DNA of 10,787 nucleotides from Pseudomonadota bacterium (GCA_023419375.1 JAEZYD010000044.1:1-10787); one strand, 5' to 3'. Shown: positions 1 to 7,500, counted from the stretch's first letter. The notes: a model not told the origin generated them from the letters alone. Made by a program: numbers and translations.

Positions 1-11
1 CGGGCGTTGTT

Positions 12-26
12 GGGGGGGGGGGGGGG
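12..26. repeat. Run of 15 G residues
   Basis: Fifteen consecutive G residues lie about 50 bases before the KH-protein start. The run leads directly into a GC-only inverted repeat. In the 5'-most frame, reading through the run gives a glycine/proline-rich tail that ends at TGA 52-54. It could therefore be the end of an upstream gene (rpsP is the usual neighbour) or pure spacer; the window is too short to tell. Runs of this length are prone to polymerase slippage and to sequencing error, so the exact length should be treated with caution. Confidence 0.9.
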
Positions 27-38
27 CGGGCCGCCCCC
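22..38. repeat. GC-only palindrome next to the G-run
   Basis: GGGGGCGG (22-29) and CCGCCCCC (31-38) are perfect inverted repeats around a single G. As RNA this gives a 7-bp all-GC stem with a three-base loop, placed 26 bases before the KH ribosome binding site. It could stall transcription, or act as a processing or terminator-like stem after rpsP, but no U-tract follows it. Confidence 0.6.
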
Positions 39-73
39 GAGGCCCACTGGCTGACCCCCCACTGGAGGTACAC

Positions 74-304
74 ATGAAGGCCCTGATAGAATACATTGCC
101 AAATCCCTGGTGGATAATCCCGAAGAAGTGCAAGTCAGCGAAGTAGAAGGCGAGCAGACCACGGTTCTTGAGCTCAAGGTCGCCAAAGAGGACCTGGGCA
201 AGGTTATCGGCAAGCAGGGGCGCACGGCCAGGGCCATGCGCACCATTCTGAGCGCCGCTTCCATCAAGTGCAAAAAACGCACAGTGCTGGAAATTCTGGA
301 GTAG
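74..304 (+). CDS. khpA: KH-domain RNA-binding protein, KhpA family
   Basis: This is a 76-residue single KH-domain protein, the full usual length for the KhpA (YlqC) family. The GxxG RNA-contact loop is visible as G-K-Q-G at residues 46-49, within V-I-G-K-Q-G-R-T-A-R-A-M-R. The family binds RNA in the cytoplasm and is linked to ribosome maturation and, in some Gram-positive bacteria, to cell-division and envelope gene control through its partner KhpB. The start is supported by a strong GGAGG at 64-68, five bases before ATG. In many deltaproteobacteria it sits between rpsP and rimM, and rimM does follow here after 129 bases. Family and function class are secure; the role in this organism is inferred. 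Confidence 0.93.
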   Translation: MKALIEYIAKSLVDNPEEVQVSEVEGEQTTVLELKVAKEDLGKVIGKQGRTARAMRTILSAASIKCKKRTVLEILE

Positions 305-373
305 CGCCGCGTTCTTTCCATGGTCCTGCTGCCTGAGGGGAGCAGAGAATGGGAATAACCCGGTTCCGCCTTT

Positions 374-392
374 TGCAATGCCTGGCATTGCA
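374..392. repeat. 19-bp palindrome in the KH-rimM spacer
   Basis: TGCAATGCC (374-382) and GGCATTGCA (384-392) are perfect inverted repeats around one central T, 41 bases before the rimM start. As RNA it forms an 8-bp stem with a three-base loop; as DNA it resembles a dimeric-regulator operator. No U-tract follows (the next bases are GTTACGCC), so it is not a standard terminator. It falls in the 129-base gap between khpA and rimM, which is longer than expected for a tight operon. Confidence 0.75.
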
Positions 393-433
393 GTTACGCC
401 TCAGCCCGCCGGAGACCCGGCAGAACTGGAAGT

Positions 434-1012
434 ATGACGGAAACCTGGATTCATATGGGTACGCTGGCGCGGCCCCACGGCATCAAAGGGGAGATCTGCA
501 TCGATTGGCATGCGGACTCCCCCTTGCTTTTGGATACCCCCCTCTGGCTGCAGAAGGGCAAGGACGCGCCGCGCCGTGTCAAGATTGCGGCTGTGCGCAG
601 CCATAAGGAGCGGCCCCTGCTCCTGCTTGAGGGCGTGGCTGACCGCACGGCGGCGGAAGCCCTGCGCGGCTGCAAGCTTTTTGTGCGGCGCGAGGATCTG
701 CCGGAACCTGATGACGATGAGGTCTATCTGGAAGACCTGCTCGGCTGCGATGTGGTGCTGCCGGACGGTGCCCGCATCGGCAGGCTCGACCATTTTGAGT
801 ACCCCGCGGGCCTTGAAATGTGGGTCATCATGACCGACGACGACAAGGAAGTGCTCTTCCCCGCGCGGCCTGAATTTATTGCGGGTTTTGATCTGGAAGT
901 TCCCGCCGTGGTCATTGACCCGCCCGAAGGCCTGCTGGATATTTATCTTGCAGAGAGCAAGGCCGAGAACAAGGCCGAAAGCAAGCCCGAGGACAAGGCA
1001 GAAAACAGTTAA
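434..1012 (+). CDS. rimM: Ribosome maturation factor RimM
   Basis: A 192-residue RimM, which binds ribosomal protein S19 and helps 30S head maturation and 16S rRNA processing in the cytoplasm. The N-terminal RimM barrel covers about residues 5-88 and carries the family signature P-H-G-I-K-G-E (14-20). The PRC-barrel domain covers about 95-171, from E-V-Y-L-E-D-L-L-G-C to the typical D-P-P-E-G-L-L-D ending. The family usually stops near here. This protein adds a 20-residue tail of five four-residue A-E-x-K-like units, highly charged and probably disordered. The ATG at 434 has only a weak GGA upstream, but no earlier in-frame start exists after the TAA at 356, and the N-terminus aligns with the family. 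trmD, its usual downstream partner, is absent; fpg follows instead. Confidence 0.95.
   Translation: MTETWIHMGTLARPHGIKGEICIDWHADSPLLLDTPLWLQKGKDAPRRVKIAAVRSHKERPLLLLEGVADRTAAEALRGCKLFVRREDLPEPDDDEVYLEDLLGCDVVLPDGARIGRLDHFEYPAGLEMWVIMTDDDKEVLFPARPEFIAGFDLEVPAVVIDPPEGLLDIYLAESKAENKAESKPEDKAENS
950..1009 (+). repeat. Five 12-bp tandem repeats in the rimM 3' end
   Basis: Five imperfect 12-base units encode A-E-S-K, A-E-N-K, A-E-S-K, P-E-D-K and A-E-N-S, which are residues 173-192 of RimM. The units differ mainly at the third codon and at wobble positions. This looks like a small coding minisatellite that expanded in frame, lengthening the C-terminal tail without touching the PRC barrel. Confidence 0.85.
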
Positions 1013-1016
1013 GGCA

Positions 1017-1045
1017 CGGCGCAGGTTGTGCGCCGCAAGATTTTT
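1017..1045 (+). terminator. Possible weak terminator after rimM
   Basis: CGGCGCA (1017-1023) pairs perfectly with TGCGCCG (1029-1035) over a GGTTG loop, four bases after the rimM stop. A run of five T follows at 1041-1045 but is displaced from the stem by five bases (CAAGA). Stem strength and position favour a terminator or a pause site. The displaced, short U-tract makes it weak, so read-through into fpg is possible. Confidence 0.4.
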
Positions 1046-1096
1046 GCCGCTGCTCTGGCGGGCAAGATTTGATTGCGCGGCATGAGCCGCACAGAA

Positions 1097-1134
1097 ACGG
1101 GGGAGGAACTTTCGGCGGAAGGTTCTTCCCCTGT
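1097..1134 (+). promoter_or_regulatory. Strong 17-bp stem-loop in the fpg leader
   Basis: Positions 1097-1113 pair continuously with 1118-1134 around a GGCG tetraloop, giving a 17-bp stem. Three of the pairs are G-U (99 with 132, 105 with 126, 110 with 121, each plus 1000), so the structure is sound only as + strand RNA. On the other strand these become C-A mismatches. It ends 38 bases before the fpg start and no U-run follows, so it looks more like a leader, processing or stability element than an intrinsic terminator. Confidence 0.6.
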
Positions 1135-1172
1135 AGTCATTTACACACCGCCAGCCGCACACAGGAATGATC

Positions 1173-2033
1173 ATGCCGGAATTGCCAGAAGTCGAAACTG
1201 TGGCGCGTACCTTGCGCCCCCATGTGGAAGGCTGCGTCATCACGGGTGCAAGCCTGTTGCGCGATTCCAGCCTGCACCCCCTGAGCCTGAGGCCCGAGGA
1301 TTTGCAGGGCTGCGTCATCACTGGCGTGGGCAGGCGCGGCAAGCTGCTGCTGCTTGAGCTGGACGCCGCAAAAGCTGCCAGGGCAGACCTGCGCGGCGCA
1401 ATTGGCCTGCGCCTTGCCCTGCACCTGCGTATGACCGGCCGCCTCATGACCTACCCGGAAAATACGCCTCCCGGCACGCACACGCGCTGCGTGTTTGATC
1501 TGAAAGACGCACATGGGCAGGAACGCCGTCTTTTTTTTGATGATGTGCGGGCCTTTGGCCTGCTGCTGGCAGGAACCGCGCAAACCATGCAGCAGTGGAG
1601 CTTCTGGCGGGAGCTTGGCCCCGAACCGCTGGAACTGACAGACGCCGCTTTTTCCGCCCGGCTTGACGGCAAAAATTCGGCCATCAAGGCCGTGTTGCTG
1701 GATCAAAAGGTCCTTGCGGGCGTGGGCAATATCTATGCGGACGAAAGCTTGTTTGCTGCGGGCATTGATCCGCGCCGCAAGGCCGCCTCGCTTTCCGCAG
1801 CGCAACGCAGCCGTTTGTTGCGCTGCCTCAAGGATGTGCTGGAGCTTTCCATATCGCAGTGCGGCAGTTCCATACGCGATTACCGCGATGCCAACGGCAA
1901 TGTGGGCGCTTTCCAGAACAGCTTTGCCGTCTATGGTCGCAACGGTCAGGCCTGCAAGGCCTGTGGACGCGCCCTTGAAAAAATCAAGGTGGCGGGCCGC
2001 GCCACCGTGTACTGCCCCCACTGTCAGAAATAG
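1173..2033 (+). CDS. mutM: Formamidopyrimidine-DNA glycosylase (Fpg/MutM)
   Basis: A 286-residue bifunctional DNA glycosylase/AP lyase that removes 8-oxoguanine and ring-opened purines. The ATG at 1173 is chosen over the ATG at 1167. The family needs M-P-E-L-P-E-V-E-T, with the proline exposed as N-terminal nucleophile after Met removal, and AGGA at 1163-1166 is well spaced only for 1173. Visible residues are Pro2 and Glu3, Lys57 in R-R-G-K, M-T-G at 87-89, the helix-two-turn-helix segment with G-V-G-N-I-Y-A-D-E (183-191), and a C-terminal zinc finger with Cys261, 264, 281 and 284 plus Arg276. It is complete and slightly longer than the usual 270 residues because of a short alanine/arginine-rich insert near 64-77. 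The position after rimM is not the common one. A run of eight T at 1531-1538 lies in the codons for L-F-F. Confidence 0.96.
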   Translation: MPELPEVETVARTLRPHVEGCVITGASLLRDSSLHPLSLRPEDLQGCVITGVGRRGKLLLLELDAAKAARADLRGAIGLRLALHLRMTGRLMTYPENTPPGTHTRCVFDLKDAHGQERRLFFDDVRAFGLLLAGTAQTMQQWSFWRELGPEPLELTDAAFSARLDGKNSAIKAVLLDQKVLAGVGNIYADESLFAAGIDPRRKAASLSAAQRSRLLRCLKDVLELSISQCGSSIRDYRDANGNVGAFQNSFAVYGRNGQACKACGRALEKIKVAGRATVYCPHCQK

Positions 2034-2073
2034 CGGTTTGCGGGCAGTTGCTTCTTTCCCCCGCAACACTAGA

Positions 2074-2092
2074 GAGCGTCAAACGACCGCTC
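2074..2092. repeat. Small hairpin 3' of fpg
   Basis: GAGCGTC (2074-2080) pairs with GAC (2085-2087) and GCTC (2089-2092), with one bulged C and an AAAC loop. It lies 40 bases after the fpg stop. The bases that follow are CCCTCAAG, so there is no U-tract. It may protect the fpg mRNA 3' end or act as a weak terminator. Confidence 0.45.
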
Positions 2093-2108
2093 CCCTCAAG
2101 AGCAGATT

Positions 2109-2123
2109 AACATTGAAAATGTT
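2109..2123. repeat. AT-rich 6-bp hairpin
   Basis: AACATT (2109-2114) and AATGTT (2118-2123) are perfect inverted repeats around GAA. The stem is weak on its own, but it sits directly against the larger palindrome at 2126-2201 in the fpg/pbpC convergent spacer. Confidence 0.4.
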
Positions 2124-2125
2124 CC

Positions 2126-2201
2126 AGGGGCTGTTACCTCTACGAGAAATTTTGTTCCCTGCCTTGGCAGGGGCAAAAGAGCCATAGAGTGAACAGCCCT
2201 T
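2126..2201. repeat. 76-bp imperfect palindrome at the end of pbpC
   Basis: The whole stretch folds back on itself. The outer stem is 2126-2135 with 2192-2201 (10 pairs, one G-U). Next is CTCTA (2138-2142) with TAGAG (2185-2189). The inner stem is 2150-2163 with 2166-2178, including the perfect CCCTGCC/GGCAGGG arms and one bulged T. The outer arm includes two bases of the pbpC stop codon (2200-2202, TAA on the minus strand). It lies between convergent genes, so it could terminate transcription in both directions. However, neither strand has a clean U-tract after the stem, so a small palindromic repeat element is an equally good reading. Confidence 0.6.
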
Positions 2202-4587
2202 AGGGCGCGGCCCTCACGCGGATATTTCGCCGTGTGGCCCTGCCCGCATCGTCCACCACCCTCACGCTCACATCGCCTGTAGTGGCCTGCCAGAGCAGCG
2301 GCTCGCCCGGTGCAGTGCTGCCCACATAGCTATCATTGGCAAACCAGAAGAGTTCGTTTACGCCAGCCTCGGCATGAGCCATAAAAACCATGCTGCCGTC
2401 TTGCGCGTCTGCAGTGCGGCGGTAGATAAGTCCGCTCTTGGGCTGAATGATGGTGGGCGGCTGACCGGATATTTTCTGCTCGCGGCGGCACTGTTCCTCA
2501 AATGGCGGTGGCGGCGGCTTGGGCATGCCCGCGCGGGCAAACATGCGGGCCAGATCGCTGGGCCAGAATTCCCACACGCGCGGCTCTGTGCGGCCATCCT
2601 GCGGGGCGCAGGCCCGCAGACCGCTGGCCTTGTCTATCAGGATGGTGCGGAACACGCCCGAGGGCGCCACGGGTGACACTCCGGGGATGAACCATGCAAG
2701 CGTGGTTTCCGGGCAGAGGCTCGTATCAAGGTCGCCAGTTGCCACGCAGACGCGCAGCTTTTCCACATTGAGGCTGGGGGCCGGATCGCGGAAGGGGTCT
2801 GTCATGGGTTCCGCCGCCGCCAGCTCGCGGGCCATATCCATAAATAGCGGCGCGGCCACCATGCCGCCCACCAGCAGCGGATTGGCAGTATTGTTGAAAT
2901 TGCCCACCCACACGGCCAGCACGTAGGGGCCGAACTGCCCCACGGCCCAGGCATCGCGAAAGCCGTTGGACGTGCCCGTTTTAAGCCGCACGGGCAGCAC
3001 TGCGCCGCCCTGCGAGCGAACCATCTTGTCCGGGTCTGGCGCTTCAAGCATGGTGAGGGTCACAAAGGCAGCCTCCGGCGTCAGCAGGGGTAGGGCAGGC
3101 GCTGACGGGGCTTCGTCCGTAAGAAATCGCAGGGGCCGCCATACGCCCTTGTTGGCAAGCATGGCGTACAGGCCCGCCAGTTCCCGCATGCTCACTTCCG
3201 CCCCGCCAAGCACCAGCGACAGACCGTAATGGTCTGCGCCGTCGGCAAACTCCACCCCGGCGCGGCGCAAAAATTCGTACAGGCTCGGGCGGGTCAGTTT
3301 GGCTGCGAGGGTTATGGCTGGCACGTTGCGGCTGGCGCGCAGGGCTTCTGCCGCAGAAAGGGGGCCACGGAACGCGCCGTCATAATTTTCCGGATCATAG
3401 CCCGCAAAGCTGTGCGGCGTGTCTGCCAGCAGGCTTTGCGGATGGATGAGGCCCTGCTCCAGCGCAAGGGCGTAGATCATGGGCTTGAGGGTGGAACCGG
3501 GGGAGCGCCGAGCGCGGGTTCCGTCCACCTGTCCTTCAATGGATTTGTTGAAAAAATCGGCAGATCCCGCCAGCGCGCGCACTTCCATGCTGGGCCAGTG
3601 CAGCAGCAGGGCCGCGCAGTTGGTGAGGCCGTAGGCGCTGTGCCGCGCTGCAAAACGGGCAAGCTGGCGCTCTATGCGGCGCTGGGCCGTGGTATCCAGA
3701 GTTGTGCGCAAAATGTCCGCGCCGGGGCGTTGCAGCAGTTCCGTGCTGAGATGCGGCGCGACGAAGGGCATGTCCTGAGGTCTGTAGACGCGCAGGGGAG
3801 CGGATTCCTTTTTGCCGAACCACGTTTCGTTGAGCCTGTGCACGGCCTGGCTGAAGGCCTTGTTGTCACGGGCCGGCCTGCGGCGGGAGGGGTTTTGCGG
3901 CACGAGCATGAGGGCGGCGCTTTCCGCAGGAGCGAGCTGGGCGGCTGTTTTGTGAAAATAGCACACCGCCGCCGCGCCCAGACCCTCCACATTGCCGCCG
4001 TATGGTGCAAGGTTGAAATAGGCCTCGAGGATTTCTTCCTTGCTGAAGTGCCATTCCAGCTGCAGGGCCAGCAGCATCTGCCGCAGCTTGGCCCCCATCT
4101 TGCCGGTTTCCAGCCCGTATGCCAGACGGGCAACCTGCATGGTGATGGTGGAGCCGCCCATGCGGCGGCCTCCCGTCACGATGCCTGCGGCGGCGCGGAA
4201 GAGCGAAAGGGGATTGATGCCGGGATGATGCCAGAAGAACCTGTCTTCGTAGCGCAAAACTGTATCCACGGCAGCAGGGGGGATGTCCGCCAGCCGTGTG
4301 CGGATGCGGTATTTCTGATCGACGCTAAGGCTGACCCGCATGATGCCGCCGCGTTTGTCCAGCACCATGCGCGAGAATTCCACCCCCGCCAGCGGGTGCG
4401 GGCAGGGGGCAAAGGCCAGCCAGAGCAGCAGGGCCGCCAGCGGCAGAGCCAGTACGCATGCGGCAAGTGCCAGACGCCTTCTGCGCCGCATCAGGGCGCA
4501 GAAGGCGTCTGGCATATGGGCAGCCCGGTCCCGCACAAGCGGCAAAACCGTACGGAACCGGGCCAGAAGCTTATTCGACAGTGACAT
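2200..4587 (-). CDS. pbpC: Penicillin-binding protein 1C (PbpC)
   Basis: A 795-residue class A penicillin-binding protein of the 1C type. It has a peptidoglycan glycosyltransferase and a penicillin-binding domain and is anchored in the inner membrane facing the periplasm. An arginine-rich stretch (34-38) precedes one transmembrane helix at about 39-60. The GT51 domain shows the catalytic Glu114 in R-Y-E-D-R-F-F-W-H-H-P-G-I-N and G-G-S-T-I-T-M-Q (144-151). The transpeptidase domain has S-T-L-K (365-368, nucleophile Ser365), S-R-N (419-421) and K-T-G-T (536-539). A C-terminal BiPBP_C domain covers about 705-795. The start at 4587 overlaps the yfhM end by 17 bases and probably uses translational coupling, since its own ribosome site is weak (GGCGG). 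Later Met codons 25 and 33 lack any ribosome site and fall in a hairpin. It pairs with yfhM in one operon. Confidence 0.95.
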   Translation of the reverse strand: MSLSNKLLARFRTVLPLVRDRAAHMPDAFCALMRRRRRLALAACVLALPLAALLLWLAFAPCPHPLAGVEFSRMVLDKRGGIMRVSLSVDQKYRIRTRLADIPPAAVDTVLRYEDRFFWHHPGINPLSLFRAAAGIVTGGRRMGGSTITMQVARLAYGLETGKMGAKLRQMLLALQLEWHFSKEEILEAYFNLAPYGGNVEGLGAAAVCYFHKTAAQLAPAESAALMLVPQNPSRRRPARDNKAFSQAVHRLNETWFGKKESAPLRVYRPQDMPFVAPHLSTELLQRPGADILRTTLDTTAQRRIERQLARFAARHSAYGLTNCAALLLHWPSMEVRALAGSADFFNKSIEGQVDGTRARRSPGSTLKPMIYALALEQGLIHPQSLLADTPHSFAGYDPENYDGAFRGPLSAAEALRASRNVPAITLAAKLTRPSLYEFLRRAGVEFADGADHYGLSLVLGGAEVSMRELAGLYAMLANKGVWRPLRFLTDEAPSAPALPLLTPEAAFVTLTMLEAPDPDKMVRSQGGAVLPVRLKTGTSNGFRDAWAVGQFGPYVLAVWVGNFNNTANPLLVGGMVAAPLFMDMARELAAAEPMTDPFRDPAPSLNVEKLRVCVATGDLDTSLCPETTLAWFIPGVSPVAPSGVFRTILIDKASGLRACAPQDGRTEPRVWEFWPSDLARMFARAGMPKPPPPPFEEQCRREQKISGQPPTIIQPKSGLIYRRTADAQDGSMVFMAHAEAGVNELFWFANDSYVGSTAPGEPLLWQATTGDVSVRVVDDAGRATRRNIRVRAAP
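4468..4514. repeat. Perfect 20-bp inverted repeat inside pbpC
   Basis: Positions 4468-4487 are the exact reverse complement of 4495-4514, separated by seven bases (GCATCAG). On the pbpC mRNA this is a GC-rich 20-bp stem without a mismatch, in codons 25 to about 40, just before the transmembrane segment. Met25 is at the base of the stem and Met33 is in the loop. A perfect repeat of this length in a coding frame is unlikely by chance. It may control translation or transcript ratio between yfhM and pbpC. Confidence 0.9.
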
Positions 4588-7500
4588 TACCGCCGCCCGT
4601 GCGGGCGTTTACAGCCGGGTTGTACATGGCTTCCGCCGTGGCTGCGGGCAGTACAAAGCGCCCTCTGGAGGCCGCCCGCACCTTGTAGGTAAAGGTCTGG
4701 CGGTCGCCGTTCAGATCCACAAAGAAGATGCCCCTGTCCTCGCGGCGTTCGTAGCGCACGAGCCCGTCCTGAGGCTGACTTTGCCCGTTCTTTTCCAGCA
4801 CGGGTTCAAAGCCGCCGGGCAGCAGATCCAGCAGAACAACGTTATTGATCTCTGCACCGGCCTGTATGGCCAGTTCGACAGTGATAACGTCGCCAAGCTT
4901 GGCCGTGGTAATGGCCTCACCCTTGGAGTCAAGGTAGCGTCGTTGCAGGCTGATGCCATTGGAGGCATCGCTCATGACCGCGCGGTCAAAACCTTCTGTA
5001 GTCACCAGCAGGCTGAGCAGAGGCTCGCCCTGCGGCATCTCGACGCGGTAACGGGTGCAGCCCGGCGCATCAAGAACAAGCGCTCCGCCAAGAGGCGATG
5101 CCTTGCCTTCCGCCGGGGTAAAGCCCTGCGCGTACTGCTGGCAGGTCAGGCTGAGGCTGTTTGCCTTGAGGGCGGTAGCCTCACCCATGACAAGCAAGGT
5201 TCTGGCCCCAAGGCCCATATCCACCGTGGTGGCGTTGGTGCTGAAGGCGCTGTCCAGCAGGTCGGCCATGCGCAGACTCTTTTTCTTTTCCGGGAAGTGA
5301 CGCACCACCATGAGGGCATGCAGCGCCTGAGCCGCGCCGTTGCTCATGAACGTGTCATCACAGCGGGTGAGGGTCGCGGGCATGCGTTGCTCGGCCCTGC
5401 GCCGCAGCCGCAGCATGTCGTAGCTGTCCGCCAGAAAGGCGGCGGCTATGTCGTTTTCCCATCCCTTGAAGTTGTCCTTGAGCCACTGCTCGATGCGCTC
5501 CAGGTCCTGCGTCATGATGCGGCCATCACGTTGCAGAATCCAGGCCCCGTAGAGCTTGACGCGGGCATCGGCCATGTCTGTGGGCGAGCGGCCCACAATG
5601 GATTCAAGAGTATCGAGCAGGTTGTGCGAAAGCCCCTCGGGCGTGACGGTTCCGCTGTCCCGCAAGGTCAGCAGAAAGTCCGCCGCGTAGGCGGTGACAA
5701 AGTCGTTGGCTGTGCCGCCGGGCCACAGGCTTACACCTTCATACTGGGTAAAGTTGCCCATGATGGCGCTCAATGCGGCGCTGATAACCTTGTTGCCGCG
5801 CTTGAGCATAGCCTCGGGGCTGATGTTGGGATTACGCAAGACCTCGTGCCGCGCCTCGGGCGAACCCAGCAGGGCTGCGTAGGGCATGGCGCGGCTGATG
5901 AGCTGCTCCGTGCAGCCGTAAGGGTAGGTGTCCAGCCGCGTAAGCAGCGAACGCAGGGCAAGCACGGGCATGGCGCCCACACTGGCCTGCCCCTGAGCTT
6001 CAAAAGGATACAGGTTGCGCTGCACGTCAACGCTTGTGGGGCCGCGCAGCGGGGTAACGCTCTCCGTGCGCAGACGCGGCATGGGCGGGCGTATGGATAC
6101 CGTCTGCGTGCGGATGACCGGCTTGTCTGCCTTGGAGTTTTCAAGGCTCGCGGTAAAGCGCACGGCGGCTTCGCCAAGGATATCCTGCGCCCGCATGCGG
6201 AAGTTGATGGTTGCTTCGCCGTTTTCGTCCACAGTCACAGTCTGGGGGGCGGGTTCCTGAGCAAAGGCCAGGCCGCCGGAGGCGCTTTCCATCTTCACGC
6301 GCACCCGCGCGCCGGGGCCGCTGCCTTCAACGGTGTTGGCCACAACCAGTGCGCCGTCAAACTCGTCGCCGGGGGCGGCAGCCAGCGGCAGCAAGGGCTT
6401 GAGTATAAGCGTGCCGCGCACTTCCATGGAAGCTTCTGTTCTGCCCGCCAGGGCAAGACCCTGCTTGGGCGCGGCGCTGCCCACGGCCATGATGCGGATT
6501 TTGCCGCTGGCGTACTGAGGCACGGTAAAGCGCACTTCTGTACCCTTGGCGTCCACGGGCACAATTTCCTGCCACAGGGCAAAGGGCGGCTCGCCCCTGC
6601 GTTTGAAAGGATTGAGGAAGCGTCCGCCGGGGCCGGACATGTCGCCGCCGAAACCGGGAATGCGCCCGCGCAGGCGCGCATGGTCGGGCATGAGCAGGTC
6701 AAATATCTGGGCGGTGCTCACATCCAGCGCCCGATCGCCCAAAAGGTCGCGCAGCGGGTCTGGCGTGGTAAAGCCCGTGAGTTGCAACACGCCTTCATCC
6801 ACGGCAAAGATCAGCGCGCGGCCCGGCACCCGGGAGGTAAGCCGCACAGTGACGGTATCGCCCGGCAAGGCGCGGGCCGGGGCGGTAAGGGCAAGGCCCA
6901 GATCGCGCTGGTCAATGCCCGCCATAAAGGGAGCCACGGCGACCACGTGCGGCTTCATGTAGACCACGTCCGAATCCAGCGAACGGGCGTAGGAAACGTT
7001 CACGTAGCCGCGACCCTGAAAGTCGTCGGGAATGCGGATTTCCTGCACGCTTTCGCCAGCCTGGGCCGTGAACCATGCCTGAGCCAGCACGTTTTCGCGT
7101 TCAATGGTTATGAGGCCCGCGCCCGCGTAGGGCGTGGAAATGCGCATCTTGATGGTGTCGCCGGGGGCGTACTGCTGCTTGTCGAGCTTGAGGCGCAGAT
7201 CGCCCTTGGCAAGGGATTCGGTGGAAAGGGCCGAAGGCTGGGCAAGCCTGTCGCCAGCCACCGTATAGGGAATGACCGCCAGCACGGCCCCGTCCGGCTG
7301 CCGCACGGTGAGCAGAAAATCGCCCGCATCCGTGGTGGGCAGGGGCAGGGAGAGGCCCTGCGCGCCGAGATCAAGGGTTTTGCGCACCAGTTCCGTATCC
7401 ACGGGCGTGGCGTCGTAGCGGTATTCGCCCCTGGAATCAGTCACCAGACTGTTGACGTAACGCCGGGCGGAAAACACGGCTTCGGCCTTGGCAAGGTTTA

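Noticed and set aside
43..65. Direct repeat CCCACTGG at 43-50 and 58-65
   Set aside because: Only eight bases, in GC-rich spacer, with no further copies nearby; not enough for an attachment site or operator call.
1035..1070. Direct repeat GCAAGATTT at 1035-1043 and 1062-1070
   Set aside because: Two short copies 27 bases apart without further structure; likely coincidence.
1167..1172. Earlier ATG for fpg giving M-I-M-P-E-L
   Set aside because: It would place two residues before the catalytic N-terminal proline and leaves no room for the AGGA ribosome site.
401..1447. 348-codon minus-strand open frame over rimM and fpg
   Set aside because: It covers the 5' parts of two well-supported + strand genes and shows serine- and arginine-rich shadow composition.
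2069..2072. CTAG before the fpg/pbpC palindrome as an IS481-type target
   Set aside because: It lies about 50 bases from the IS-like words and no second copy flanks the other side, so it does not define an insertion.
3229..4584. 451-codon open frame on the + strand opposite pbpC
   Set aside because: Antisense to the conserved GT51 and transpeptidase motifs; its composition is typical of a mirror frame.
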